A stretch of DNA of 39,196 bases from JBBQVS01 sp038211295 (GTDB taxonomy: Bacteria > Chloroflexota > Ktedonobacteria > Ktedonobacterales > Ktedonobacteraceae): contig JBBQVS010000032.1 in NCBI GenBank assembly GCA_038211295.1, positions 1 through 39,196 on the forward strand, in the 5' to 3' direction. Numbering within the stretch: position 1 is the stretch's first letter; each line of letters begins with the position of its first letter. The notes below the pieces were generated by a model that ran no database searches, had not been told where the DNA came from, and worked only from the letters and a program-made list of their open reading frames with translations. Position numbers and translations under genes: made by a program. Positions 6,526 through 15,070 of the stretch are shown piece after piece.

Positions 6526-8250
6526 ATGCGATCTAGCAAAAGGTTTGCAATTGGCATCCTGCCAATATTTTTGTGCATGTTGTCCATATTCCTCGCCGCT
6601 TGCGGTGGTGGTAGTACGACGACAACGACAACGGCAGGAAATAAAGCAACCGATGACAAGCAAGTGTTTCGGTTTCCGGTTGTCGGCGATATCTCAACTT
6701 TCGACCCTGCTCTAGTGCAGGATACCGACTCTAACTTCCCCATTCAATCAGTTTTCACAGGACTTGTTCAACTTGACGACCAGCTCAATGTGCAACCACA
6801 ACTGGCGCAATCGTATGACAAGTCAGCAGACGGCTTGACGTATACCTTTCACCTGCGCCCCAATCTGAAGTTCAGCGACGGTACTGCCCTGACTTCAGCA
6901 GATGTGGTGTATAGCATCAACAGAACGTTGCTTCCCGCCACAAAGTCGCCAGTCGCAGGCTATTTGAGCCTCGTCAAAAACTTTGATAAGGTCACGGCAG
7001 GAACAATCCCAACAGTAGTGGGCGACAGCGTGATGGCAACGGACGCGAACACGGTGGTAATCAAGCTGAGCGCACCGGGAGCGTACTTCCTCAAGCAGTT
7101 GACGTATCCGACATCCTACGTTGTGGAGAAAAAGCTGATTGACCAGTACGGCACAGCGTGGACGGATCACTTGACCGCAGGTGGTGGCGCAGGCCCCTGG
7201 AAGGTCAGCAGCTACTCACATAGCACAGGTATTGATCTTGTGCCAAATGACAACTACTATGGGTCAAAGCCCCAATTGAAGAAGCTCTCGTTTGTGTTCT
7301 TCCCAACGGACAACGCTGTCGGCACCATGTACAAAGCGTATCAGGCCAAACAGCTTGATTACACGCCAATTCCAGCCGCCAACGTACCCGACTTGATTGG
7401 TACAAAAGAGTATATCAATTCCCCTCGTTTGACCATTCGCTACCTCTCGATGAACTACCTGGCGAAGCCATTCGACAACATCAAAATTCGGCAGGCGTTC
7501 GCCCTGTCAATCAACAAAGATGAGATTGTGAAGACGGTTCTGCAAGGCGTCTATACTGCAAGTAACCATGTCATACCCGAAGGAATGCCTGGCTACTTCC
7601 CCGACTTGCTGGGGCCTGACGGTCAGAAGGCTACTTCCGGTAACACAGCGAAAGCTAAGCAATTGCTGCAAGATGGCATGAAAGAGGCCGGCTATAGCGG
7701 TATCGACAAGCTGCCGCCGTTCTCAATCGCGTATAATGGCACGTCATCGGCTTTCAAAAACGCTGTTGCCGCTATGCAGCAGATGTGGAAGCAGACGCTG
7801 GGTGTGACCGTGAACGCGCAACCAGTTGACCGTGCCAAGCTGCTCACACTGGAATCCGCAACAACCAAGAATGCCCCGCCGAAAGGCTTGCAGATGTGGA
7901 TAGCGGGTTGGAACGCGGACTACAGTGATCCACAGGACTGGCTCTCGGTCTTCTTCCAGAAAGGCTCGGACTACAACCAGTTCAACTATGGTCAAAACAA
8001 TTCAACGAATGCATCAACGCAACAGGCCACGCAGGACATGTTAGCGAAGGCCGACATTGAGCAAAACGATACGACCAGACTGCAAATGTACAACAAGGCC
8101 GAGCAGCAGATTGTCAATGATGCTGGTTGGGTTTCGTTGTGGCAAGAGAAATTGCACCGCCTCATCAAGCCGAATGTGAAGGGTTTTGTGCTCAACACGG
8201 TAGAAATCATTCCGCCGAATAGCTGGTCCAAAATCTACATCTCACAATAG
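6526..8250 (+). CDS. Peptide/nickel-type ABC transporter substrate-binding lipoprotein (SBP family 5)
   Basis: This 574-aa extracytoplasmic receptor captures oligopeptides or a similar ligand and hands them to the permeases encoded next. A basic and hydrophobic signal peptide ends in a lipobox with Cys26 (FLAAC), followed by a Gly/Ser/Thr linker, so the mature protein is a membrane lipoprotein. The family-5 core starts near residue 47 (DISTFDPALVQDTDS) and includes LAQSYDKSADGLTYTFHLR and LKFSDGTALTSADVVYSINR, the hallmark of OppA/DppA-like proteins. Length is normal. GAAGGAGA sets the start. Hairpins follow before the first permease gene, a usual way to keep receptor mRNA in excess. The ligand cannot be told from sequence. 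Confidence 0.92.
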   Translation: MRSSKRFAIGILPIFLCMLSIFLAACGGGSTTTTTTAGNKATDDKQVFRFPVVGDISTFDPALVQDTDSNFPIQSVFTGLVQLDDQLNVQPQLAQSYDKSADGLTYTFHLRPNLKFSDGTALTSADVVYSINRTLLPATKSPVAGYLSLVKNFDKVTAGTIPTVVGDSVMATDANTVVIKLSAPGAYFLKQLTYPTSYVVEKKLIDQYGTAWTDHLTAGGGAGPWKVSSYSHSTGIDLVPNDNYYGSKPQLKKLSFVFFPTDNAVGTMYKAYQAKQLDYTPIPAANVPDLIGTKEYINSPRLTIRYLSMNYLAKPFDNIKIRQAFALSINKDEIVKTVLQGVYTASNHVIPEGMPGYFPDLLGPDGQKATSGNTAKAKQLLQDGMKEAGYSGIDKLPPFSIAYNGTSSAFKNAVAAMQQMWKQTLGVTVNAQPVDRAKLLTLESATTKNAPPKGLQMWIAGWNADYSDPQDWLSVFFQKGSDYNQFNYGQNNSTNASTQQATQDMLAKADIEQNDTTRLQMYNKAEQQIVNDAGWVSLWQEKLHRLIKPNVKGFVLNTVEIIPPNSWSKIYISQ

Positions 8251-8267
8251 TATACAGTCATATCTTG

Positions 8268-8294
8268 TCTGCACAGGTGCATATTCTGTGCAGA
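8268..8294 (+). promoter_or_regulatory. Hairpin after the substrate-binding-protein gene
   Basis: TCTGCACAG and CTGTGCAGA form a 9-bp stem around a 9-base loop, 17 bases after the SBP stop codon. No U-run follows, so it probably stabilises the upstream mRNA or slows readthrough into the permease genes rather than acting as a full terminator. Confidence 0.5.
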
Positions 8295-8363
8295 TAGGGT
8301 ATACTGATGCTACTCTCTCAAGCAAATGTCTTTCCTGCGTACTCAAGCGGGGAATGCGTGGAG

Positions 8364-8388
8364 GGACAGTACCCAATCGGTGCTGTCC
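8364..8388 (+). promoter_or_regulatory. Second hairpin between SBP and permease genes
   Basis: GGACAGTACC and GGTGCTGTCC form a continuous 10-bp stem (one G-U pair) with a 5-base CAATC loop in the 227-bp gap before the first permease gene. With the hairpin at 8268-8294 it would dampen expression of the permeases relative to the receptor. There is no U-tract. Confidence 0.5.
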
Positions 8389-8477
8389 TTGCACTGTGTT
8401 TGGAGAGTACGCCGCCCCCATAAAACGCGTCATCGGCGCGAGAAAATCTAGCCGCGAAAGAAAGGTGGGAATATGCT

Positions 8478-9437
8478 ATGCTTCAGTTCTTCTTGAAACG
8501 GTTTATCGGACTGCTGTTTGTTGTACTTTGTGTCACCTTTATCACTTTTACAATGGGTCTATTTGCTCCCGGAGACCCGATACAAGTGCTACTCGGCGAT
8601 CATTTCAACATAAAGACTTACACAGAATTACGTCATGCTTACGGTCTTGACCTGCCCTGGTATCAACAATATTTTAGTTATCTTACGCATCTCTTGCGCT
8701 TCGACTTTGGTATCTCTTATAAATATCAGGGACGGGCAGTCTGGGATATCCTCAAGGATGGCGTTCCTATCTCGGCTGAACTGGGTCTCTGGGCCTTGAT
8801 TTTGCAGGTAGGGATAGGCGTGCCGCTTGGTATATTTTCCGCCCTTAAAGCAAATACATGGGTAGACACGGCGAATATGACATTTATGCTTGCCGTTTAT
8901 GCGTTACCCGCGTTCATCCTTGCTATTCTGGCGCAGGTAGTAGTTGTGTGGCTCGATAAGCAGGTGGGTGGGAGCTGGCCCGTTTCGCAGTGGGGAACCC
9001 CCTGGCAATATTCGTGGAGTGACATACAGTACAAACTTGTGCCGATTCTCGTGTACGCGACTGCTGGCATGGCATATTTCGCTCGCCTCTCGCGCACAAC
9101 AATGCTGGAAGTGTTGCGTCAGGACTATGTACGTACCGCGCGTGCGAAAGGAATGGTCGAGCGTATTGTTGTGTATCGGCACGCGCTCCGCAACGCACTT
9201 ATTCCACTTGTGACAATCATCGGCCTGTCAGTAGGTTTTCTTATCGCGGGCGCGTTTTTCATTGAGAGTATTTTCAGCATCCCTGGTATCGCTCGTATTA
9301 CATTAGAGTCCATTGGGAACCGCGACTATCCAGTAATTCAGGCCACTACTGTTTTGCTCGCTGTAGGTGTTGTACTGGGAAATCTGTTGTCAGACATCCT
9401 GTACACTGTTGTCGACCCGCGCATTAAAGCAGAATAG
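8478..9437 (+). CDS. Peptide-type ABC transporter permease (DppB/OppB family)
   Basis: This 319-aa integral membrane subunit is half of the transport channel. The N-terminus (FFLKRFIGLLFVVLCVTFI) is the first membrane helix with the LLKRL-type start of DppB proteins. The periplasmic segment GDPIQVLLGDHFN, the family signature YGLDLPWYQQYFSYL, and the cytoplasmic EAA-like loop RQDYVRTARAKGMVERIVV (about residues 214-232, the contact to the ATPase) are present. About six membrane segments are evident. ATG 8478 follows AAAGGTGGGA; an ATG five bases earlier is out of frame. The next permease begins 15 bases after the stop. Confidence 0.92.
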   Translation: MLQFFLKRFIGLLFVVLCVTFITFTMGLFAPGDPIQVLLGDHFNIKTYTELRHAYGLDLPWYQQYFSYLTHLLRFDFGISYKYQGRAVWDILKDGVPISAELGLWALILQVGIGVPLGIFSALKANTWVDTANMTFMLAVYALPAFILAILAQVVVVWLDKQVGGSWPVSQWGTPWQYSWSDIQYKLVPILVYATAGMAYFARLSRTTMLEVLRQDYVRTARAKGMVERIVVYRHALRNALIPLVTIIGLSVGFLIAGAFFIESIFSIPGIARITLESIGNRDYPVIQATTVLLAVGVVLGNLLSDILYTVVDPRIKAE

Positions 9438-9452
9438 GAGCGAAAAAGAGAT

Positions 9453-10604
9453 ATGAACGCACAAGATAACAACTCGGAGCGCGATGCTCCTGGCGAGATG
9501 CTACCAAGTACGGGAAGCATTCCGCCCGCCCCGGAGTTCGCGGTAGGTAAGGCTGCCATTCCGCTTTCCGACGAGGTGGACGCAAGCGCGGATTCAGCAA
9601 TGGGCGCGGGGGTAGGCACGGGTGTAGAAAAGACGGAGCGGGCCGAGAAGCCTACAACGCCATTTGGCGACTCGTTAAAGCGGTTGTTTCGCGACGCGCG
9701 TGCGATGATTAGTCTGGGCATAATCGTCTTTTTTGTTCTCATTGCTGTAATTGGGCCAGTTTTGTATCAGCACATCGGTAGCCCGTATGTTAGTGATATA
9801 AACGGAAAAGTAGACGCAAGCGCGTATCACAGTTTTTCCTTTCAGGAATTGGAGAGTCAGAAGCAGGGGCCATCAGCACGGCACTGGCTGGGGACGGACG
9901 GACTTGGTCGCGATACTTTTGCGCGACTTATGCAGGGGATGCTGGTCTCACTTGCCGTTGCTCTTGTCGTTGAGCTTGTAGACATCGTGTTTGGCATCAC
10001 CTTTGGCGTGCTGGCAGGCTTCTACGGAGGATGGATCGACCAGGTACTGGCGCGGTTCACGGATGTGATGTTTGCTTTTCCTGGCCTGCTCTTTGTTATT
10101 CTGCTTACTGGCATTTTTGGTAGCCAAGCTGATGTCGCGTTCGCACGTATCCCGATAATCGGCGCGAACGGAAATGCGCGTCTCCTGTTGGTTTCGCTCG
10201 CGCTCTCATTTACCGTCTGGCCTCTCATGGCGCGATATGTGCGTGGACAGGCATTGCAATTGAAGCAGCAGCAGTTTATCGAAGCGGCCCGCACATCTGG
10301 CACAAGCAATCGCAAGATTATTTTGCGGCATATTATCCCCAACCTGTTCAGCATCGTAGTAATCGCGTCAACGCTCAACATAGCCAACACTATTATCGGC
10401 GAAGCGGGTATCAGTCTGCTTGGGCTTGGAGTCCAGGCACCCGGTTCCAGTATTGGTTTGATGATCTCGGATGGAACAGAATTTTTGGACACGAAGCCCT
10501 GGCAGGTGATGGTGCCAATTGTTGCGCTTGCGGTTATCGTGATTGCGTTCTCGTTTCTTGGTGACGGTTTGCGTGACGCATTCGACCCGCGCTCTAAAGA
10601 GTAG
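9453..10604 (+). CDS. Peptide-type ABC transporter permease (DppC/OppC family)
   Basis: This 383-aa protein is the second channel subunit. The DppC core starts near residue 68 (DSLKRLFRDARAMISLGIIVFF, the N-terminal OppC helix) and includes HWLGTDGLGRDTFARLMQG and the EAA loop FIEAARTSGTSNRKIILRHI, ending with the family's DGLRDAFDPR. The first 65 or so residues are unusual: a Pro/Ala/Gly/Glu-rich, probably disordered and net acidic cytoplasmic extension not needed by DppC. The gene ends the operon; a hairpin terminator follows at 10649. No ATP-binding subunit is encoded here, so the ATPases must come from elsewhere or be shared. Confidence 0.9.
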   Translation: MNAQDNNSERDAPGEMLPSTGSIPPAPEFAVGKAAIPLSDEVDASADSAMGAGVGTGVEKTERAEKPTTPFGDSLKRLFRDARAMISLGIIVFFVLIAVIGPVLYQHIGSPYVSDINGKVDASAYHSFSFQELESQKQGPSARHWLGTDGLGRDTFARLMQGMLVSLAVALVVELVDIVFGITFGVLAGFYGGWIDQVLARFTDVMFAFPGLLFVILLTGIFGSQADVAFARIPIIGANGNARLLLVSLALSFTVWPLMARYVRGQALQLKQQQFIEAARTSGTSNRKIILRHIIPNLFSIVVIASTLNIANTIIGEAGISLLGLGVQAPGSSIGLMISDGTEFLDTKPWQVMVPIVALAVIVIAFSFLGDGLRDAFDPRSKE

Positions 10605-10622
10605 CCGTAGGGAAGAAATGTC

Positions 10623-10651
10623 GTGACAGAATGTCTGTCCTGGTGTATAAT
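10623..10651 (+). promoter_or_regulatory. Sigma-70-type promoter for miaB
   Basis: GTGACA (10623-10628), a 17-base spacer and a perfect TATAAT (10646-10651) lie 58 bases before the miaB start. The -10 box overlaps the left arm of the upstream operon's terminator. Transcripts starting here, near 10658, would lack the left arm and so escape termination. Confidence 0.7.
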
Positions 10652-10679
10652 AGCTACCTCAGAGCGGTAGCTATTTTCT
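10649..10679 (+). terminator. Rho-independent terminator of the ABC operon
   Basis: AATAGCTACC (10649-10658) and GGTAGCTATT (10666-10675) form a perfect 10-bp stem with a 7-base loop, followed by TTCT. It lies 45 bases after the second permease stop codon. Its left arm coincides with the -10 box of the miaB promoter. Confidence 0.75.
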
Positions 10680-10708
10680 AACCCATTGCCAGAACAGAGA
10701 GGCAGCGC

Positions 10709-12205
10709 ATGACCACGACAACACCGGCGATTGCACGCGGGAAATACCATATCTGGACGGTTGGATGCCAGATGAATCAGGCTGACTCACAGCGTGTACA
10801 GACCCTGCTTGATGATCTGGGCTGGGAAGAAGCAAGCATGGAGCAGGCCAACCTTGTGATTCTCAACACGTGCAGTGTGCGGCAGGCACCTGAAGAGAAG
10901 GCGCACAATCTGCTCGCGAAGCTGCGACGCGCAAAAGAGGAACGCGGCGACCTGCTGGTTACGCTTATGGGCTGTATGATTGGCAATCAAAAGACGATTG
11001 ACGCGCTCACCAAACGCTACCCGCACGTTGACCTCTTTATGAAGGTTGAGCAGGCGGACATCCTGCCGCGTTTCCTGGAGGAGCGATGGACGCCTATTTC
11101 GGGGGCGGGCTGTCTGGAGGTCGAATATGTTGCTGACGGTGAAGCCGCCACCATGTCAGAGCAAGCGGTGCCGACCTATGCTATTTCACTGGAAAGGGGC
11201 GGGAAGCGTGGCGTGTTGCCGATGGCGATTACTCCTAAGCCGGGAGAGCGGATCGCGCATTATCCAACGCAGGTCGAGCAGGCGCAGGCTAGCCCGACGG
11301 CGTGGCTCCCGATTGTGCTGGGCTGCAACAAGGTCTGTACCTACTGCATTGTGCCGTATCGTCGGGGACGTGAGCGGAGCCGCCCCGTTGACGAATTGCT
11401 GGTAGAAGCACGTTCCCTTGTCAAGAAGGGCGCGAAAGAGGTAACGCTGCTTGGGCAGACAGTAGAGTCTTACGGGTTGGACCTGCCCAATAAACCAGAC
11501 CTTGCCGACTTGATGACCGATCTGAGCGAGATCAATGGGTTGGAGCGTATCCGTTTTATGACCTCGTACCCACGCTATATGACCGATAGCATGATTGAGC
11601 GTATGGCCCACCTACCGAAAGTGTGCGAGCATCTCAACATCCCTGTACAAGCTGGCGATGACGACATGCTCATACGTATGAAGCGCGGGTATACGCTTGC
11701 GGAATACAAAGAGCGGATAGACCATGTACGCGCGTTGTGGCCTGCTATTTCGCTCTCGACGGACGTGATTGTTGGTTTTTGTGGCGAGACCGAAGAACAG
11801 TTTCAGCATACCTTGAGCTTGTTAGCAGAAGTGCGCTTTGATGTTGTGCATGTCGCCGCGTACTCTGTGCGTCCCGGAACCGTTGCGGCCCGTTGGGAAG
11901 ACGATATTCCATTAGCCGAGAAAAAGCGTCGGCTACATGCAGTGGAGGAGCTACAGACCAGAATCGCGCTTGAAATTAACCAGGGGTATCTTGACCGTGT
12001 TGAAGAGGTTCTGATCGAGGAAGAGAACGACGCTCATGGACGCCAGCGTTGGCGCGGACGCAACCGCACGAATAAGCTCGTGTTCTTTCCACAACCTGAC
12101 GATATGGCTGGTCGTACTCTCGCTATTCAACCGGGGGAGCTTGTAAACGTGCATATCGAGCATGTCACCCCCTGGTCACTACAGGGTTGCATTGTTGGTG
12201 TATAA
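10709..12205 (+). CDS. miaB: tRNA-2-methylthio-N6-isopentenyladenosine synthase family methylthiotransferase
   Basis: This 498-aa radical-SAM enzyme adds a methylthio group to isopentenyladenosine-37 in tRNAs reading U-starting codons. The N-terminal UPF0004 domain carries the three auxiliary-cluster cysteines C20 (VGCQMNQ), C55 (LNTCSV) and C89 (MGCM). The radical-SAM motif CNKVCTYC (C206, C210, C213) binds the second Fe-S cluster. EHLNIPVQAGDDDMLIRMKRGYT is the family signature. A TRAM-like domain closes the protein (residues 430-498). Roughly 70 residues between the two domains (130-198) are longer than in typical MiaB. MiaB fits better than RimO or MtaB because of the VGCQMN start and LNIPVQ segment. 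The stop codon overlaps a TATAAT before the next gene. Confidence 0.9.
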   Translation: MTTTTPAIARGKYHIWTVGCQMNQADSQRVQTLLDDLGWEEASMEQANLVILNTCSVRQAPEEKAHNLLAKLRRAKEERGDLLVTLMGCMIGNQKTIDALTKRYPHVDLFMKVEQADILPRFLEERWTPISGAGCLEVEYVADGEAATMSEQAVPTYAISLERGGKRGVLPMAITPKPGERIAHYPTQVEQAQASPTAWLPIVLGCNKVCTYCIVPYRRGRERSRPVDELLVEARSLVKKGAKEVTLLGQTVESYGLDLPNKPDLADLMTDLSEINGLERIRFMTSYPRYMTDSMIERMAHLPKVCEHLNIPVQAGDDDMLIRMKRGYTLAEYKERIDHVRALWPAISLSTDVIVGFCGETEEQFQHTLSLLAEVRFDVVHVAAYSVRPGTVAARWEDDIPLAEKKRRLHAVEELQTRIALEINQGYLDRVEEVLIEEENDAHGRQRWRGRNRTNKLVFFPQPDDMAGRTLAIQPGELVNVHIEHVTPWSLQGCIVGV

Positions 12206-12265
12206 TATGCCAACTATAGAGCATCAGGCAACCATGCTCAGTTCCAAAAAAATGGAGGGCGTTTT

Positions 12266-13078
12266 ATGACGCAATCGGCTGAAGACAAGACAAAAACAAA
12301 AAAACAATGGACTGACCTTGCTGTAAAGCAGGCGCAGGAAGGTCTGTGGGAAGAGGCACTTACCACCAATAAAAACATTATCAGTCTGTTTCCTCATGAG
12401 CCAGACGCCTTGAACCGTCTGGGAAAAGCGCATAGTGAGCTGGGACAGTACGCGGAGGCGAAGAAAGCCTACTCGCTCTCGTTGAAGTACAATCCTAAGA
12501 ACGCTATCGCGAAGAAAAATCTTGATCGTCTTTCACTCATTCAAGATATTCAGGCTCCCGTGCATATTGTGGCGGAACGCATTGACCCGCGCCTCTTCAT
12601 CGAAGAGACGGGCAAGACGGGGGCGACTGATCTGATTAACCTTGCCGCACCTGCTATACTTGCAACGGTAGGAATCGGGGATCGTGTCCAGTTACAGCGC
12701 ATCAGTCACACTTTGCTGGTACGAAACGCGGTTGGCGAGGACATTGGGCAGGTTGAGCCACGCCTGGCGAACCGCCTGATTGAATTTATAGAGGGCGGCA
12801 ATCGGTACGCGGCGGCAATTCTTGCCAAAGACAAAGATCAGGTACGCCTTATCATTCGCGAAGAGTATCAGCATCCCAGTCTGTTTGGAAAAGTGAGCTT
12901 CCCCTCACAGGGTAGCGGCGATACTATCCGCGCTTACACCAAAGATAGTTTGTTACGTAATGATCGCGGCGAGGACGACGACGACCTGGGCAATGATGAC
13001 GAATACTTCGATGGTGGCGACGAGCCTGACGATCTGACCGAAGTTGATTTCGAGAGTACCAATGAACCTGAAGAATAA
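12266..13078 (+). CDS. TPR-repeat protein with acidic C-terminus, function unknown
   Basis: This 270-aa soluble protein starts with two to three tetratricopeptide repeats (residues 15-95, for example EGLWEEALTTNKNIISLFP and LGQYAEAKKAYSLSLKYNP), which mediate protein contacts. A middle region (130-215, IGDRVQLQRISHTLLVRN, then IGQVEPRLANRLIEFIEGG) resembles HIRAN-like or small beta-barrel domains that bring proteins to nucleic acid, though I cannot confirm this. The last 40 residues are very rich in Asp and Glu. TGGAGGG precedes the ATG. It follows miaB by 60 bp and precedes a tiny basic ORF and a PucR regulator, all on one strand. Confidence 0.8.
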   Translation: MTQSAEDKTKTKKQWTDLAVKQAQEGLWEEALTTNKNIISLFPHEPDALNRLGKAHSELGQYAEAKKAYSLSLKYNPKNAIAKKNLDRLSLIQDIQAPVHIVAERIDPRLFIEETGKTGATDLINLAAPAILATVGIGDRVQLQRISHTLLVRNAVGEDIGQVEPRLANRLIEFIEGGNRYAAAILAKDKDQVRLIIREEYQHPSLFGKVSFPSQGSGDTIRAYTKDSLLRNDRGEDDDDLGNDDEYFDGGDEPDDLTEVDFESTNEPEE

Positions 13079-13137
13079 CATAGTCAAAACTGTTGAGACG
13101 ACGCAAAAATTGGTTTGACATACGAAAGGGTAAACAC

Positions 13138-13272
13138 ATGAACAAGACAACAAAGGTTGCATGGCATAAGCATCTCCGTAAAGCGAAAAAGTACGCGGAA
13201 AAGTTGCAACTGGCACGAAAAAATGGTACAGCTCCTGCTGCTACAACGGCACCAGCAGTACGTTCGCGGTAA
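13138..13272 (+). CDS. Small basic protein (44 aa), unknown
   Basis: A 44-residue ORF starting MNKTTKVAWHKH and followed by Lys/Arg-rich helical sequence (HLRKAKKYAEKLQLARKNG) and an Ala/Thr/Pro tail. AAGGG lies eight bases before the ATG. The high charge suggests nucleic-acid or ribosome contact. It lies between the acidic TPR protein and the PucR gene, and the opposite charges of the two neighbours are suggestive only. The coding frame competes with a longer shadow frame of the next gene, whose true start lies further downstream. I do not recognise a family. Confidence 0.6.
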   Translation: MNKTTKVAWHKHLRKAKKYAEKLQLARKNGTAPAATTAPAVRSR

Positions 13273-13294
13273 GCACCATAAATCGGCGAGAGCT

Positions 13295-14902
13295 ATGAGT
13301 AGTTCACCTCCTATATCATCAGCTTCTGTACGCAGCATTCTGGCATTGCTCACCGCGCGGGGAGCGTCGTTGGTTGCGGGCGCGGAAGGGCTGGAGCGGC
13401 GGATAACGTGGTCGTGCAGTATGCGAGCACGTCTACCCGCGTTCGATAGTATCCAAGGGGGTGAACTCGCATTACTCACGCTCACGAAGTTGCGGCGGCT
13501 CGACGAAACGCTCCCACACCTGCTCACAAGCCTGCACAAAGAGGGAGTAGCCGCCGTTGCTGTCGCGGCCCAATCGCTAGAAGCTTTTAGTGAAGAAGCA
13601 ATCACGCTTGCCAACCAGCTGCACCTACCTCTACTGCTCCTGCCTTCACTTGCGCCTATAGAAGAGATCGCCCGCGAAGTTATCGCCTTCGTTGTCAGTT
13701 TCCGCGACGACATTGAACGCAAAGCTACAGAAATCTCGCAACAACTTGTGCAGTTGAGTGTACAAGGGGTGGGGATTGCCGGGGTCTGCGAATACCTGGC
13801 GACCAGTAGAGATAAATGGGTTGTCATGCAGGATGCAGAGCAGATCATTCGTTTTCAATCCGCGCCACCAACCGTTAAAACACTCTTGCTCTCCGAACCT
13901 CTGACCGATGAACTCCTGCGTACTCATGGGCTGGCACGCGTGGTTGAACCAATTCTGATTCGCCATGAGGTTGTGGGCTATCTCTCGCTGATCGGTGACG
14001 CCAACACCTTCGACTACTCGGAACGGCTTGTGCTGAGTCATGTCACGCCCATTTTAGCGATAGAGTTTGCCAGAGCGCGTGAGCGTAGCGAGGTCGAGAA
14101 CCGCTATCATGTAGAGGCGTTTATGAATGTGCTACAGGGGTACTACCAACAACCAGAGGAGATACTGACGCGTGTGCGCCATCTCGGCTACGATCTGACC
14201 GGCCCACAAGTTGTGATTGTCTTTGAAGCCGCAACAAACGAGATGCAGCAAGAGAGTATAATTACGCAATGGACACGGCGTATACGCGAGGAGATGGTGC
14301 GTATCTGGCCTACGTGCTGGCTGATAAGCGAGGCACAGCGCATCATCTGCATTCTTCCGGTTGCCCCCGACGAAGACGAGGCGGCGCAAGATGAGCAGGT
14401 GCGCGAGCACCTGGAACGTCTTTCTGCGCGGCAGCAGCAGGGCCGTTTTACTGTGCCGATATTCTCCTGTGGTATCGGGCGGAGCGCGGCGAGGATACAG
14501 GGAATTCCTCAATCGTTCCGCGAGTCGCAACGCGCCGTAGAAATCGGGCGGCGACTCTTTGGTGAGGGGAAGGTTCACTCGTTTGCTCGTCTGGGCATCT
14601 ATCGGCTGCTCTTTTATCTCGACGGACAGAGCGAACTCACCACCTTCTATCAGGAGATGCTTGGCCCTTTACTAGAGTACGACAGGCGACACGATGGCAC
14701 GTATATCGAGACGTTAGAGTGTTATTTTCGCTATAATGGAAACTTGAGCCAGACCGCGCGAACAATGCACTTTCACCGTAACTCCTTGCTCTATCGTTTG
14801 GAGCGTATCGAGGAGATACTGGGGCGTTCGTTAGAAGACGCAGACCTGCGGCTCTCGTTACAGATCGCGCTCAAAATTCACCACTTGCACTGGAAAACGT
14901 AG
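13295..14902 (+). CDS. PucR-family transcriptional regulator
   Basis: This 535-aa DNA-binding regulator has the full PucR layout: an N-terminal purine-catabolism-regulator domain (residues 8-135, SVRSILALLTARGASLVAGAEG), a middle GGDEF-like CdaR region (about 285-420), and a C-terminal PucR helix-turn-helix (about 470-530) with the signature GNLSQTARTMHFHRNSLLYRLERIEEILG. Such proteins control purine, sugar-acid or amino-acid use in response to small ligands. ATG 13295 was chosen because upstream in-frame sequence overlaps the small basic ORF and looks non-coding. Its target genes are not obvious; the nearest candidates are its own cluster or the peptide transporter upstream. Confidence 0.92.
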   Translation: MSSSPPISSASVRSILALLTARGASLVAGAEGLERRITWSCSMRARLPAFDSIQGGELALLTLTKLRRLDETLPHLLTSLHKEGVAAVAVAAQSLEAFSEEAITLANQLHLPLLLLPSLAPIEEIAREVIAFVVSFRDDIERKATEISQQLVQLSVQGVGIAGVCEYLATSRDKWVVMQDAEQIIRFQSAPPTVKTLLLSEPLTDELLRTHGLARVVEPILIRHEVVGYLSLIGDANTFDYSERLVLSHVTPILAIEFARARERSEVENRYHVEAFMNVLQGYYQQPEEILTRVRHLGYDLTGPQVVIVFEAATNEMQQESIITQWTRRIREEMVRIWPTCWLISEAQRIICILPVAPDEDEAAQDEQVREHLERLSARQQQGRFTVPIFSCGIGRSAARIQGIPQSFRESQRAVEIGRRLFGEGKVHSFARLGIYRLLFYLDGQSELTTFYQEMLGPLLEYDRRHDGTYIETLECYFRYNGNLSQTARTMHFHRNSLLYRLERIEEILGRSLEDADLRLSLQIALKIHHLHWKT

Positions 14903-15070
14903 CGGGAGTTGGTGCCACCCAAAACGCATACTATCTTGCTATCACTACAGCATCGTGATACACTCTTGCAAGTGACTGTAACGTAATACGTCAGCTCGAA
15001 GTGACGAGATACATTGCACAAGGAAGCTTGAGTACAGATATAGAGACGAACTATTTGCAGGCGGTAATTC

